Shown here: in pieces, positions 12,051 to 23,849 of the stretch | Numbering within the stretch: position 1 is the first letter of the stretch | Layout: each line of letters begins with the position of its first letter | Assembly: GCA_022606425.2 (NCBI GenBank) | Contig: JAHDVF020000192.1 | Location: forward strand, 372,001-436,000 | DNA length: 64,000 nucleotides | Reading direction: 5' to 3' | DNA from: Lepidostoma basale | Taxonomy: Eukaryota; Arthropoda; Insecta; Trichoptera; Lepidostomatidae | Made by a program: the position numbers and the translations under genes | Notes under the pieces: generated by a model | Database searches by the model: none | Seen by the model: the letters and a program-made list of their open reading frames with translations, nothing else | What the model was told of the DNA's origin: nothing

Positions 12051-12284
12051 AACAAAAAATAAACTCAATAAGATCCTGCGTCACATTTTTAGAACAGCAT
12101 CTTGAAAACTTTTCCTGAATTCGGTGGCTAGTGCGCATTCTTATTTTGACTATCTATAATCATTAAGGGATATTATAATCTAAATCCCACACCGAAGTAA
12201 ATTTTTCAAGTTATGCCTCTAAAATACTGACAATTTGGCCCGTTACGAAAAAAAGTGTTAAGACCTAATCTACTTTTTTAATTA

Positions 12285-12880
12285 TTCAACTAACTAAATC
12301 ACCATCACGCCGTTTCTCCAGAGGAGTAGGCAGGGAGGATAAACCGCTACACTATTCTATCCTGACATAACTCTGACGCCTCTTCTACATTCACACACCG
12401 TGATACGCGCTGGTCAATTGTACCAACTTCGACCATGGCCGCCTTTTTAGTAATTTATTCATTTGATAATTTACTTGGCCGACTTATTTTTTCATTTACA
12501 CTGCTGGTAAATATACATTCGTTCCATATTAGTGACCCTTTCTTAATTTTATTTGAGACGCTTGCATCTTACATTCCTTTCTTAATTTTTCGTTCAGTTG
12601 TTTTTCCCCCATTTTTCTTGGCCATCTCGTTTCTATGGCATGTATCCTACTTTCATCATTTTTCTGCCAACTCCAAGCTTCACATCCATATATAAGGGTT
12701 GGCACTGCATTATGTACTGCTTCTCACCCATCTTTGCTTTGTTAAACAAAGAACTATTATTTCTACATATATCCATAGGTATTTGTAACTTCCATGATAA
12801 AACTTTTCTTTTGTGTTCTCTGCGTGATTTAATTAATATTTATCGCCAAACGAGACAGCGAAATTAAAATTTACGAAACG
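12285..12880 (-). pseudogene. LINE-A remnant
   Basis: Starts at the 3' tail (AACTAACTAA then CACGCCGT..TCTCC on the + strand) and runs back through the region encoding the C-terminal domain, with many frame breaks. Confidence 0.65.
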
Positions 12881-13139
12881 CCTAACACGAAATCTACAGG
12901 GGTCCCCGTAGGTGGTAGGGAGGGCCGAGAGAATATTGCACTTTTTTTTAACCCTTTCGTTCCTTCGGGACATATATAGTATGTCCCAGTAAATATTCAA
13001 AAAATACAAACTTAAATATCCCAACATAAGCAAACCTGGTTTTTACTGGGACAAATGTGCCTTTTTTATTTTCTTGGTACAATAACATAAAAATTCCTTA
13101 TTCTTGTATTCTTTATTTTTTGTGTTTAGATATTGATTT

Positions 13140-13300
13140 TTGTGACGTGATAGGTGGCCAGTCTATCGCCATTTTTCTATCGGATTCCATCAGACCAAAG
13201 ACAACGTAAGAAATTTGCCATCATTGCCGGGAATCGAACCCAGGACCTTCGGTGTGGCAGACATAGCTGTTGCCACTCTGCAAAGAAGGCTAGCTTCTTC
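13140..13300 (-). repeat. tRNA-derived SINE, family S2
   Basis: The - strand contains GGTTCGATTCCCGGCAATG, an exact B-box, preceded by GTGGCAACAGC and followed by a body with the complement of GGCCAGTCTATCGCC. Same family as 17121-17400 and 25300-25515. Confidence 0.7.
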
Positions 13301-13364
13301 TCTTTATTGTGGTTTATTTTATTATAATACTAAAAATCAAAATATATTTAAAAATCAGGAGTGA

Positions 13365-13515
13365 ATGTGGCGATGAGGTTCGCAACCCATCACACAGCGT
13401 CTCCCGCGGGGCGAAAAGAGAAGGATGGAGTGTCGCATCGGTTAAAGTGTGACAGACCCTTCTTTCTGCCTACCCTTTCAGGGAGACGACGTGATGGTTA
13501 GTTAGTTAATTGTTG
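13365..13515 (+). repeat. SINE-like foldback sharing the LINE-A 3' end (family P)
   Basis: The 5' half (CCATCACA..GCGTCTCCCG, GGATGGAGTG) is an imperfect reverse complement of the 3' half (GACAGACCCTTCTTTCTGCC to GGTTAGTTAG), and that 3' half is the tail of LINE-A. Other copies lie at 15275-15405, 30049-30195, 38205-38350 and 60955-61096. Confidence 0.75.
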
Positions 13516-13519
13516 TTAG

Positions 13520-15270
13520 TTGTGTTAGTTTTAAGGTGGAATTAAAGACTAACTGACACCAAGGATTTAAATCAATGGTATTAGAATTTATTTTAAAATC
13601 CCCAATATGAGCAGAAAATTGCTTTTTATTATAGCGAAGGAATCTTAGGAAGTAACGCAAGTCACCTGGATCATGTGGTAAGCATATATCCCTTTTTTGT
13701 CCCCCAAAGAAAAATACGATTTGTTAATTCTTTGTTTCAACTTTTATTGATATTTTGTACGCAATTATCCTCTCATCGTATTTCACTCTCAAGCATGCGA
13801 ACCATCTCACCGCAAACGGTGTAAAGTTACGTCGATTTCGATTTAAACTTGCAAAAAAAAATGGTGCACGCCAAACCCAGCCGCCATCTTGCGAGAGTCA
13901 CGAAGGTTTGCAAATTGTTTGCACTGTAACTTTTGTTTGTGAATTGTCAATGGTTTATGGTGAGAATATTTCCACCGCGGACCCGCATGGTTAATTACGG
14001 ATGTCCTATTGAAGAACGCGTTTATTTGTCTTGTAGGGGATAAGCAAAAAATGGTTAAGTATCAAATTTCTAGGAAATGCAAATTAATGGGCACCCCCTC
14101 TTCTGATTTCACCGCCGTTAATTATTATTATTTTATTGAAAAAACTCCTAACATAATTACAGCGCGAGCCAAATCGATGTAAATGGTGAAAAATAAGAAT
14201 ATCAAAGGAAATACATAGAACCTTATGAATAGGAAAAGCCAGTTATTTGCTTGCTGCCTTTATCGTAAGGGTATTTACGAATTCGCCATAATTGCATCCA
14301 AAGAGGTCTATCTCTTTTGCAACCTAATTTAAAAGACGAATCGCTTTCAATACAGGAGAACTTCGAAGGGCTCTGTGCGGCAATTTGGGGCATAAAATAA
14401 TATATGCCCCTTTGCTCTGATATAACTATGGGGAACGTATAGATTAAGCTCTCTCAGTGTTCCTGGATTGTAAATACCTCCGGATATTAGTTTAAAAAAA
14501 TGCTTTCCTAGGAAGATCATTCGATGAGTTTCAAGAGTGTTGAAATCCAACATTCCTGTGAGAAATAGTGAGGGGTACAAAAAAATATAATAGTTATACT
14601 CCCTGTGGTATAAATATCTTTAAAATCGTACTATGTGTACATGTAAATTTTGAGTTTTTGTTTAGTTGTTATAATGCCCTGATTAATCTTGGGTCCAAGC
14701 GAAGAGTTGAGATCAATTATTATAACCATACCGTGGCTAAATACAATCTGTTTTATTATTTTATATCTATAACTTTAAAATGTCTCACAAAATGAGTGCT
14801 TCAAACAAAAAAATATTTGTTACGCCAAAGACATATTTTTTTTACTTGCGTACTTAAGGGTACTTAATTACACATACGTTTTTTTTTTAACTTATATTGT
14901 AAAGGGTATCTAGAATGCTTTAAATGAATTGTGTATTCTAATTGCCCTGCCCGTGGTAATCGATACTGGCAAGACCGAACCCGACTCCTATAATTAAAAA
15001 AGACTTCTTTCCCGGAAAACTAGCGGCGAACAGGAAGCAATTCTTCAAAAAAATTTGTTTCTCGGAATTTTAATAATAAGGAAATATGCTGTGTGTTTTC
15101 ATCCCCCTGGGTGAAATTATAATAACTCGTGGTATTAATAGTTGGTGTCCTCTTGCTTGGGTTCACCTCTGCACGCTCGAAAAATAACACTTGCAATGTT
15201 ACATTTTCTGTGCATTAGATGAATTTGTAGAAAAATTCAAAGATCAAAAAATGTTTTTATATACAAAACT
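13520..15270. other. Non-coding DNA with no recognised gene
   Basis: No coding region or clear mobile element was identified. The segment at 13990-14560 has a more balanced composition than its flanks and looks unique. Probably DDR intron. Confidence 0.35.
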
Positions 15271-15274
15271 AACT

Positions 15275-15405
15275 AACCATCACACCGTCTCCCAGAAAGG
15301 GTAGGCAAAAAGAATGGACTGTCACACTTTAACCGATGCGGCACCCCATCCTTCTCTTTTCGCCCCGCGGGAGACGCGGTGTAATGGGTTGCGGTTGGAT
15401 ATGTA
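15275..15405 (-). repeat. SINE-like foldback, family P
   Basis: Starts with AACTAACTAACCATCACACC on the + strand and ends with the complement of the 5' half (CCGCGGGAGACGCGGTGTAA). See 13365-13515 for structure. Confidence 0.75.
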
Positions 15406-15424
15406 AGATAGGAATATAATATTT

Positions 15425-15665
15425 ATTTATTGTTTCTTGAACAGTAATGAAAAACTCTATATTAAATAATGAATATAAATGAAAACGTCTGCCTTCTAGG
15501 AGTTTTATTAAATTTTATATGGAATAACATGTTTCGCCCTTCCAAGGTATTATCAAATGGCGAAATGTATCAATGGCGAAACATGTCATTCCATATAAAA
15601 GTTAATAAAACTCCTTGGAGTCAGACGTTCTTATTTATGTTAATATTATATTTAATATTATGTAT
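15425..15665. mobile_element. Foldback element F1, short copy
   Basis: Near-perfect arms carrying TATATGGAATAACATGTTTC and its complement meet around a short centre with TTATCAAATGGCGAAATG. The outer end matches the TGTTTCTTGAACA end of the F1 copy at 11595-12050. Confidence 0.7.
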
Positions 15666-16819
15666 CGATATCATTATTTAAAGCCCACAACAATAATCTT
15701 GAATTATATTTTAATAAAAAAACGTATTAAAGTTCCATTTATATTTGTTTGTTATATCATACTAATGTAACAATTATCTTAATTTATCAATCCTACGTCT
15801 GTCTTTTTATATATTTTTTTTTTTTACTCTGCGTTCTCTCTTATTCCGGAATGAAATATTTTCAAACATCGAACGTAATTTGCATTATATGCACAACATG
15901 CAATTGTTTAGAATTTGTGCAGCAAAACGCAACACGTGAACACAACTTCTTTTGCCGACTGTGTGACTCCACCCCGAGGCGTTTCTTTGTTCGCCCCAAT
16001 ATAAGGTGCATACCATCACGCTATATCTCCTAGCAGTGGTGACTGAAGGCGTTTACACTCTGTAATAAGTTTTTTTTATTATATGTTATGTATTCATATA
16101 AACATTGTAACTAAAATTTGATCACTACTCGAAGTTATATGCATTGCGTAAAAGACACAATTGGTTTTTAAAGTTTTCGAATATATTCCAGTTTCAAGAG
16201 GTCCTTAGATCGTCACCTAAGAGTAACAAAATAACAATATCCAACTAACAAAATTTCACATTTGTCTTTTTATCGTGAAAAGGGTTCTTACTTATCTATG
16301 TGCACAGTTTAAAAAAAAAACATATAATAGTATCGTCATTTTGATGCTAAGAAAATAATCAAGTTCCATCTAATCATTCAAAACACATGATTCAATGAAG
16401 AAGGAATCATTTACACTTACAACTTTATTATTCCAACTGTCGCCAAAGAAAATTTACACGCTTCTTGTTAAAAGAATTTCATCTGCTTCAGATGGAACCC
16501 TTTTATTCCAAGATACACACCGAAACCAACAAAACTTTGATCTCATTTTTCTCAGCTTTTTACTTTTGACAGTTGGAACCTTCTTACTCTCAGGTGACGA
16601 AATTTAGATACAAATTTACTCCATTAAGTTGCAGTAAATGTTATATAATATCTTTCGTCATCTTCTCATCCATTTTATCTGTGCTATATTATTATATATA
16701 ATTGAAGATTTAGCGCTTAACAGTTACAATATTTATGATATTATAAATTAAAATATATATTAATACATTGTTTGCAATATCCGCTTAAACACGTTTTTAC
16801 ACTACTGCAAAAACGCATT

Positions 16820-17020
16820 TGAGCCGAGAAAAACGTGGCCCGATCAAATAAATCAAATATTGAATGTCAGGAGGAGTCAGAGAAATCGACGCGCGTGCAT
16901 GACACGATGTATGAATGTAGAGGAATCGAGAGAAATATGTCAGGAAAGAAAAGTGTGGCAGTCCATTCTCTCTGCCTACCCTTTCGGGGGGACGGCGTGA
17001 TGGTTAGTTAGTTAGTAAGT
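16820..17020 (+). pseudogene. LINE-A 3' end
   Basis: Contains GATCAAATAAATCAAATATT, GCGCGTGCATGACACGATG and the terminal GACGGCGTGATGGTTAGTTA, all LINE-A 3' signatures. 5' truncated. Confidence 0.8.
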
Positions 17021-17120
17021 TATAAATTAAATCCAAGTAAAACCACTAAACAATCGTGTTTACTTTTATAAATAAAAAATGAAGTTTTACAAAATTAATA
17101 CCTAAACCATCAATAATATA

Positions 17121-17400
17121 GACGACCTTCGTGGCAGAGTGAAAAGAGCTATAACTGCCTTACTGAAGGTCTTGGGTTCGATTCCCGGCGATGGCAGTGT
17201 GATTGTCACACTGTCTTTGGTCTGGTGTAGAATTCACGTGACAATAAAATAGCGATAGATTAGCTACCTATCGCACGTCACGAGAATCAATAGCTAAAAA
17301 GTTGTATACAGTAATTGGGTTCAAATAACCTGCTGTATACAAAAATGGAATCAGCGGGAAACTACCACATTAAAGGCCCAAGTCCCATTTCGGAAAAAAA
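17121..17400 (+). repeat. tRNA-derived SINE, family S2, full head
   Basis: The tRNA-like head GTGGCAGAGTG...GGTTCGATTCCCGGC has an exact B-box, followed by a tRNA-unrelated body (GTCTTTGGTCTGG, ATAGCGATAGATTAGC). A body-only copy continues at 18335-18535. Confidence 0.75.
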
Positions 17401-17828
17401 CGGCGTGATGGTTTGTTGTTGAAGCATTTTTTTGCATGAAGTAAATAATAATGTGTTTTTACCAGTTTTGAAATTAATTCGTCAGTTTTTAATTCAATCA
17501 GGTTTGTATAAATAATATTTTCACTTCCTCGCTACAATCTCCCCCCCCCCTCCCCCCCGGTCAGGGTTCCTCGGCCAGTCTAACAGTCGCCGCGTTGCGT
17601 GTTTTGCAGAAATAAAACAAGATCAAATTGTTACTGTTCGTTATGCTTGATTAAATGTTCGTTTATACTGAACTATATGCCATGTTTTAATTATACTATA
17701 TAATACTGTCATAGTTTATACTACAGTCGTATCAAAAGATTATCGGACTGCAATGAAATAAAACTGTGTTCACGATTTGAGTTGAAAAAAAATTCCCCTC
17801 AAAATTTTGTTATTCTTATATTGTACAT

Positions 17829-18322
17829 CAGTGGCCGTATTCATAGAAGCCTAAAAGCCTGGCTTGCGTAAGAAATTTTGAATAAAAAAAACCAAATCTG
17901 TTTATCAGTTTATTTATTCACTCAAATGATATTACAAACATAAAAACAGTTTAAGGCATCTATTTGAGAAAGGGTAAAGAATCAGGAACGCATGAGAGAT
18001 GGTTCAACTTTTGGAAGACAAGATACTCTCTAAAGTTAAGAGTATTTTCCTTCTGAACGTACTTTTACTAATATGAAAGACGTCGATTTCCGAGGTAATC
18101 TTGTTCAGCAAACTGATTGTTGTTTAGCAAACTGAGACGCAAACTCTAAGTAATCATGCCCCGCATAAACCAACAACCCACCAAATCACCTTTAAACAAT
18201 GTTCCCACCAGACGTAAGAGGAATAGCCACAAGAGCTGAACCTCTGTAAGCCAGAAGAGGTTTTGATTAAAAATTTCTTTCGCAAGCCGGGCTTCTGGGC
18301 TTCTATGGGAGTACCACCACTG
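17829..18322. mobile_element. hAT-type non-autonomous element H1 with 8-bp target duplication, carrying LINE tails
   Basis: 494 bp. Ends are CAGTGGCCGTATTCATAGAA and the complement of CAGTGGTGGTACTCCCATAG; both flanks are the perfect 8-bp duplication TTGTACAT (17821-17828 and 18323-18330). Read on the - strand the interior contains about 180 bp related to sequence beside the LINE-F remnant, then a LINE-D-like 3' end (ATCGACGTCTTTCATATTAG, then AATAAATAAACTG). No transposase. The related element at 49576-51002 shares the ends and the first 180 bp. Confidence 0.9.
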
Positions 18323-18334
18323 TTGTACATGTGA

Positions 18335-18535
18335 ATACAATAAAAAAATTATCTTACTAACAACAATAAAAATGGCGATAGACAAACTTACTATCACATG
18401 AAATGAGGATTAATAGTAAAAAAAATGTCTCCATCAATCGGATTCGAATAACCTGTTGTACTCTATACGAAAATGAGGAAAGCAACAAGAAACTACTATA
18501 TTAAAAGGCATAAGTGGCATCCCAAAAACTATCAA
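18335..18535 (+). repeat. SINE S2 body remnant
   Basis: Matches the body of the copy at 17121-17400 in the same order: ATGGCGATAGACAAACTTAC, then GATTCGAATAACCTG and ACTACTATATTAAAAGGC. The tRNA-like head is missing. Confidence 0.55.
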
Positions 18536-18589
18536 AAATGTTACACTTTTCTGCACACCAAATCATATGATTGAAACCTAAAACAAAAC

Positions 18590-19240
18590 AAACCATCACA
18601 CCGTTTCCCCGCAGAGATAAGCAGAGAGAATGGACCGCTACACTATTCTATCCTGACACACCTCTCTAGATTCCTCCACATTTATACAACGAGTCATACA
18701 CGCACGTCGATTCTTTCGACTTCTAACATGACCAACCTTTAAATTTTTCATTTTCATTTATTTATTTAAATAAATATATGCTAAGCATTACAGAATTATT
18801 TTCCAACACACTAAGGATACAAGTTGGAGATACACAATAATAAGTTAAACATAACAATATCTTGACGAATTAATCAAATGAATATACAATTATAATAAGG
18901 ACAGTGCTTCCCTCAGGTGAGCCAGACTATAACAAAATACGTCAAATTACGAGGTGATACGATTTAGCAAAGATATTGCTCTACCTACCGGCATAACCAT
19001 TGGCATTTGATTAATTTGATCATGCCATGTTTTCCTCGGTCTACCTCGACTCCGTACTTCATTTACATCGTTAAAGTATACTTTCTTAAACATACTTTCT
19101 CCATCCACGCGCTCCATATGTCCGAACCAACACAGCGATCCTTTCAAATTTTCTTCATAATACCTTCTTCGTATATCGTTCTACCACACATTCGTCTTAG
19201 GGATCTCATCTCTAGAAAAATTAGACGTTTTTGACCTAAC
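18590..19240 (-). pseudogene. LINE-A remnant split by a LINE-D insertion
   Basis: The 3' part (18590-18740) and internal part (19004-19240, SLCWFGHMERVDGESM and VNEVRSRGRPRKTWHDQI) are separated by a LINE-D 3' end (18741-19003). The order of LINE-A segments is kept, so LINE-D inserted later. Confidence 0.75.
18741..19003 (-). mobile_element. LINE-D 3' end nested in LINE-A
   Basis: On the - strand: CCAATGGTTATGCCGGTAGG and AGCAATATCTTTGCTAAATC, then about 200 bases to the tail ATAAATGAAAATGAAAAA. Collinear with the + strand copy at 2890-3155. Confidence 0.75.
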
Positions 19241-19244
19241 TGTA

Positions 19245-20259
19245 TGTTATAATTATAACCTTTATATAAATGTAGATTATCTACAAATTTCTGAGCCACT
19301 CTGTTTCCAATCGAGATTTATGTATCGCAATATGGGAATAATGCCATTCGGGGTTACTGACATTTTGCCTGAAATTCTTCGCCCTACTAACTTTTAAACA
19401 CCTTATTAAATTACCCACTCCGCGTAAAGTAGCTACCCTTAACCGTTCCAACAAACAATATGCAGATTGGTATTATCCCTTGTAAGGATTCTCGCTCAAT
19501 TGTGTGTTGACAAAAAAAAAAGATTATTATAAAACTCCGTATGAAGTACTCAATTTGTGGTATGGAAATTATTAAAAATACTTTTGTACTAGTTTTTATT
19601 TTTGTCAAACCAACCGGTTTCACCCCCACCGGAGCTTCGTCAGAGTAACAAAACAAACTAAATAAAAATCAGAGATGAGAAACAGTAGGGAAAACATGTA
19701 CGTGATCAATTAGTATGGTAGAACGGTGAGTCATAAGTATTAAGAATATGGGTGTTATGTAAATTAATAAATGTGTTTTTAAATTATTTTAAATAATTTC
19801 CACACTACAAATTAAGTGCTTCGTAAGAAGGTTTATACCAAAATGACTAATATTCTCTTTATTTCACAAATAATTATAGTACTAATAATTATAGTACTCT
19901 GAAGACTGCACTCTTCGGTCAGTCATTTCCTAGTGCGCCCTTGGAGTAATTGATTTTACAAAACGGCGCACTTAAAATACAAATCATAATAATAATAATA
20001 ATAATAATAATACTAGTGGGCAGGTCGCTTATTTCCCAATCCTGTAGACGTGCGTCTGATCCAGAATATTATCAATTCCAAAAAAAAGAGCTGTGATCCC
20101 AAAACGAGTTTCTTACAATCGATAACTGTATTATTCTCGACCTTTTCACGTGTAACGAAGCTGTGTAGTCACTACACATATCAAAGTTGTATGTCTTCAA
20201 ATATATATTATTGTATATTTATATGATATTGCTTCAATTACCAACAGTTAAATTCTTCT
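19245..20259. other. Non-coding interval with a TAA microsatellite
   Basis: No gene was recognised. It contains an ACCGGTTTC foldback-like fragment near 19612, an ATAATTATAGTAC direct duplication near 19870 and a TAA run at 19986-20011. Confidence 0.4.
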
Positions 20260-20640
20260 TCTTCTTCTTTCGGTGCCGTGTCAGGTCCCCCCAACGTTTG
20301 CGATCACTGCAGCAAAGGCATCTCTATCCTGCGCCCCTTGGAACAGGTTCTGAACTATTGTTATTCCTGTCCACTCTTTGATGTTCCGCAGCCAGGACAG
20401 CTGCCTTCTACCAACTCCCCGACGTCCCTCCACTTTACCCATTAATATCAGTCGAAGGAGGTGGTATTTTTCTCCCCTTAGCACATGACCCAAATATTAG
20501 ACCTTTCTAATTTGCACACTCGACAACAGCTCTCTATTGGCTCTGGCTCTCTGTAGTACTTCTGCATTACTCACCTTATCGGTATACGGAGCATTCTGCG
20601 GTATATCCACATCTCGAACGCTTCCAAACGATTAAATTAA
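20260..20640 (-). pseudogene. LINE-B remnant
   Basis: Encodes LGHVLRGEKYHLLRLILMG, VEGRRGVGRRQLSWLRNIKE and DRDAFAAVIANVGGT, nearly the same as the + strand copy at 1185-1545, with an adjacent GAA-rich tail. Truncated at both ends. Confidence 0.75.
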
Positions 20641-20867
20641 TTTATCTTATTAAAATAAAGAGATTTTTTTTACATATGAATTAATTTTATCAAAATCTAT
20701 TATTAGTATTATACCTCAATCATCGAGGGAATGGACTGTTCGTATCGTTCTCATCGTGATGAAGGTATTGTACTTTGGAAACGTTTCGAATAAAATAAAG
20801 TAAAAAGTTTAATTAAAAACAGTGTTTATATTTGCAGAACTTAGTTAATTGATAAGCTTATTAGCTA

Positions 20868-22088
20868 GCCATCACTAGTTCTCCCCGCAGGGGTAGGCAG
20901 AAAGATTGGACTACCGCACTGATCTATCCTTGACATACCCTTCTTGCATCGTTAACATTTATACGTGTCAGGACGCACATCGATTTATCCGACTCCTCAC
21001 GTAGCCGACGTTTAATATTTTTTTGATTCGATCATCCCACGTTTTCCTCGGTCTTCCATTATTTCTTGTTCCGTGCATATATTATATTATAGTTAAGAAA
21101 TGTTTTCTCTATCATTATTTCTTAATTCATTAGTTTCATGCGTCAGAACCATATTAATGACTCTTTCATTATGTCGTTCGTAATACTTTCATTTGCGCTG
21201 CATTCATTTCTTATATTTGCATTTGACACTCTATCACAAGGATGGCGAACCTTTTTCAGGCCCGGCTTCAAATCCATACAAAATATTGTAGATATCTTCT
21301 GGTATATATGCACCTAGCTATATGATTACAAGCCAAAAATACATAAGTGCGACAAAGACCCCTTTACATTTGGCAAGCCCAATATGAAACCCATCGAAAA
21401 CATGAAACAAAACATGTGGACGTGACGATTTCGCGGGCATTTTATCTACGGTACGTATGAGTGAAATAAAATAGGGTGCGTATTAGTGAAATATTAATAA
21501 TTTTATTATAGATTTTTTAAGGCTTTTCGGCTTGTATGGAAGTACCGCCACTGGTTGCGTGCCACATGTCATGGAAATAAAAATGCATACATTTTTGTGT
21601 AACTTCAGATTTTTAATATAAACAAAGCATTAATACGTCGAAAAAATAATAATAAAATGTAGAACCCTCAAAACTTCATTATTAGTGAGATTTTTATTGT
21701 TGGATGCTAGATGCCATTTTTTTATATCGGGTTCATAGCTGGTAGCTTTCAATAGAATACAAGCAGTAGTACTTTCGTCTGTAAGTCTACTTCTTATGTC
21801 TGATTTAATCAAATTCATTGAAGAAAATAATGATCCACAGGAATAAGTCGACGAAAAAAATTTTAAAATGCCCATAGAATTTTTTTTAAGACAAGAAAAA
21901 ATTTCCAGGATGCATTGCCAAGTTATAAGTACTTCATTTTCGGCATTCCTTTGGACTGGTCCAACGAATCGATCTCGCTCAATTTCTTCCAAAATAATTC
22001 TTAAATCTTTTTTTTTTCTCTTCATTCGCGTGCCATAGGCTCGCCATCCCTGCTCTATCATATACAGATTTATCACACATTCGTCTAT
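20868..22088 (-). pseudogene. LINE-A copy split by a hAT element
   Basis: The 3' end lies near 20868 and LINE-A sequence runs to 21236, resuming at 22053-22088 after the 816-bp hAT element. The joined flanks keep LINE-A order (TTTGACACTCTATCA then TATACAGATTTATCACACA). It abuts a + strand LINE-A copy head to head at about 22089. Confidence 0.75.
21237..22052 (-). mobile_element. hAT element H2 with 8-bp target duplication and a transposase remnant
   Basis: Ends are CAAGGATGGCGAACCTTTTT and, read inward, CAGGGATGGCGAGCCTATGG. The perfect 8-bp duplication CTCTATCA lies at 21229-21236 and 22053-22060. The - strand frame over about 21680-22030 reads IERDRFVGPVQRNAENEV and later SLFSSMNLIKSDIRSRLTDE then YEPDIKKW, the conserved C-terminal dimerisation region of hAT transposases. 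The catalytic core is absent, so this is an internally deleted copy. Confidence 0.9.
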
Positions 22089-22390
22089 GGTTTGGACATA
22101 TGGAAAGAATGAATGAAGAAATAATGGTAAAAAAATTATATGTTAATGATGTAAATGGTACCAGAAATAGAGGAAGACCAAGGAAAACGTGGCACGATCA
22201 AATAAATCAAATATTGAATGTCGGCCATGTGAGGAGTCAGAGAAATCGACGCGCGTGCATGACACGATGTATGAATGTTGAGGAAGCGAGAGAAATATGT
22301 CAGGAAAGAAAGGTGAGGCAGTCCATTCTTTCTGCCTACCCCTTCGGGGAGACGGCGTGATGGTTAGTTAGTTAGTTAGTTAGTTTTCGT
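22089..22390 (+). pseudogene. LINE-A C-terminal region and 3' tail
   Basis: One frame: WFGHMERMNEEIMVKKLYVN, TRNRGRPRKTWHDQINQIL, RNRRACMTRCMNVEEAREIC and YPFGETA, a stop, then GGTTAGTTAGTTAGTTAG. The cleanest C-terminus of this family here. The tetranucleotide tail is a family character. Confidence 0.85.
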
Positions 22391-22903
22391 CTATGAGATC
22401 ATTAAAAAATAAAATAATGTATTTTTTCTGAGGCCTGCTCTGTTAATTTCTACATACAAAAATATTGGTATATTGTTCATTGCAATGAATAAAATATTCA
22501 CCCAATAAGAACAACATACATAACTCTCTTCGATCTACGTACATAATATATATTTTTTAAATATTTTAATATCTATTTTATCCCTCGGGGCTATAATGAA
22601 TTAGGAACATTATCGAAAATATTTCATTAAATGTTTTATTCGTTGTACTTTCTAGTATTTAACGAGGCTATCGTCTATGGATTAACTGCACTGTGGTACC
22701 TCATCCCGTTCGTGATAAAGAGTCATTATTGCCTCACTCGTGTACGTGTTACTTATTTGATATATGTGAACCCCTGGAGTTATTCTAATAGCTAACCTTA
22801 ATTATTCTTTTCCAGTGCACTCAAACTAAAAATATCCTTTAACATTACCGATACGCTCTCCTTATTAGTTTGAGTGGCTCGTACAATTATTTTTATTAAA
22901 TAA

Positions 22904-23063
22904 TTAATACAAATGGAAACATTTGGTTTTTCTAGAATTGTTTTCTATAATTTATGGAATTGGCATGTGTCACCTTTCTAAAGCATTATCAAATGACATT
23001 TGATAATGCCTTAGAAAGGCGAAACATGTCATACCCATAAATTATTGTAAAACATCTAGAAAA
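22904..23063. mobile_element. Foldback element F1, short copy
   Basis: The arms converge on GCATTATCAAATGACATTTG at the centre and carry TTTCTAGA and its complement outside. Almost a pure hairpin. Confidence 0.7.
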
Positions 23064-23440
23064 CTTCTTGGACTTGGATCTTCTGATAGATCTTCTCTTA
23101 CGTCTGATTTGGACATTGTTGGAAGGTGATTTAGTGGGTTGTTGGTTTATGCAGGTGCATGATTTGTGTGGCCCGGAGTGTTCCTCTGAAGGAGGATCTA
23201 CTTGTGGCGGCTGGAGGTGTTTGTGTCGTAATTTGAGATGTCTTTTATTGTGGGGTTAAGATGTGAAGGGATTTCTTTGTAAAAACGTTCGGCAAGTTTC
23301 AGAATGAATTCATCTATCATCGGGATTCCCGATTTTAGGTGCAGTTGTGTGATCCTGGTCCATGAAGACGCAAAACGGAGAGCCTTATTTGGCAGGATTT
23401 GAAGTTTTCGTATGTGACTCGAAGCTGCATAGCCCCAGAT
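23064..23440 (-). pseudogene. LINE-F (jockey-like) reverse transcriptase C-terminus
   Basis: The - strand frame reads IWGYAASSHIRKLQILPNKA, then LHLKSGIPMIDEFILKLAER and SRHK with a stop, followed by 3' sequence. This is the post-polymerase C-terminus of jockey-clade LINEs. The 3' sequence (GACGTAAGAG) recurs inside the H1 hAT-type elements and at 38430-38525. Confidence 0.8.
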
Positions 23441-23504
23441 TGTATTGATTATTTAATATGGATTTTAACATCATCAAGAAACAATAAAAATAATTATTAC
23501 TTTG

Positions 23505-23830
23505 AGATTAAGTAACTTACCATAATGCCGTCTCCCCGGAGTAGTAGGCAGAACTAATGGACCGCCACACTGTTCTGTCCTGACATACATCTCTCGATTC
23601 CTCTACATTCATACATCGCGTCATGCACGCACGTCGATTTCTCCGACTCCTCACGTGGCTGAAATTTAATATTTAATTGATTTGATCATCTTCGTCTTCC
23701 TCTATTTCTAATTCCATTTACATATAATTTCTTTGTCATTCATACTTTCCGTGTGTTCAAACCATCTTAAAGACCATTTCATTATTTTGTTCACAACATT
23801 TTTTTTATACCTGTATTTGCCAGTTCCGTA
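23505..23830 (-). pseudogene. LINE-A remnant
   Basis: Starts with CATAATGCCGTCTCCCCGGA on the + strand and continues through the ACATCGCGTCATGCACGCAC signature into the decayed coding region. Confidence 0.7.
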
Positions 23831-23849
23831 CTTCACTTACTTTGTAAAT

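Noticed and set aside
17121..17190. tRNA gene with perfect B-box GGTTCGATTCC
   Set aside because: Same reasoning: repeated body sequence, no full cloverleaf, and an opposite-strand copy at 13140-13300.
22360..22386. Insect telomere repeat
   Set aside because: The run is GTTA/TTAG with period four, not TTAGG with period five, and it always follows a LINE-A or family P 3' end.
23068..23259. A cysteine/tryptophan-rich + strand frame (GDLVGCWFMQ, CRNLRCLLLWG)
   Set aside because: It is the antisense shadow of the jockey-like LINE C-terminus encoded on the - strand.
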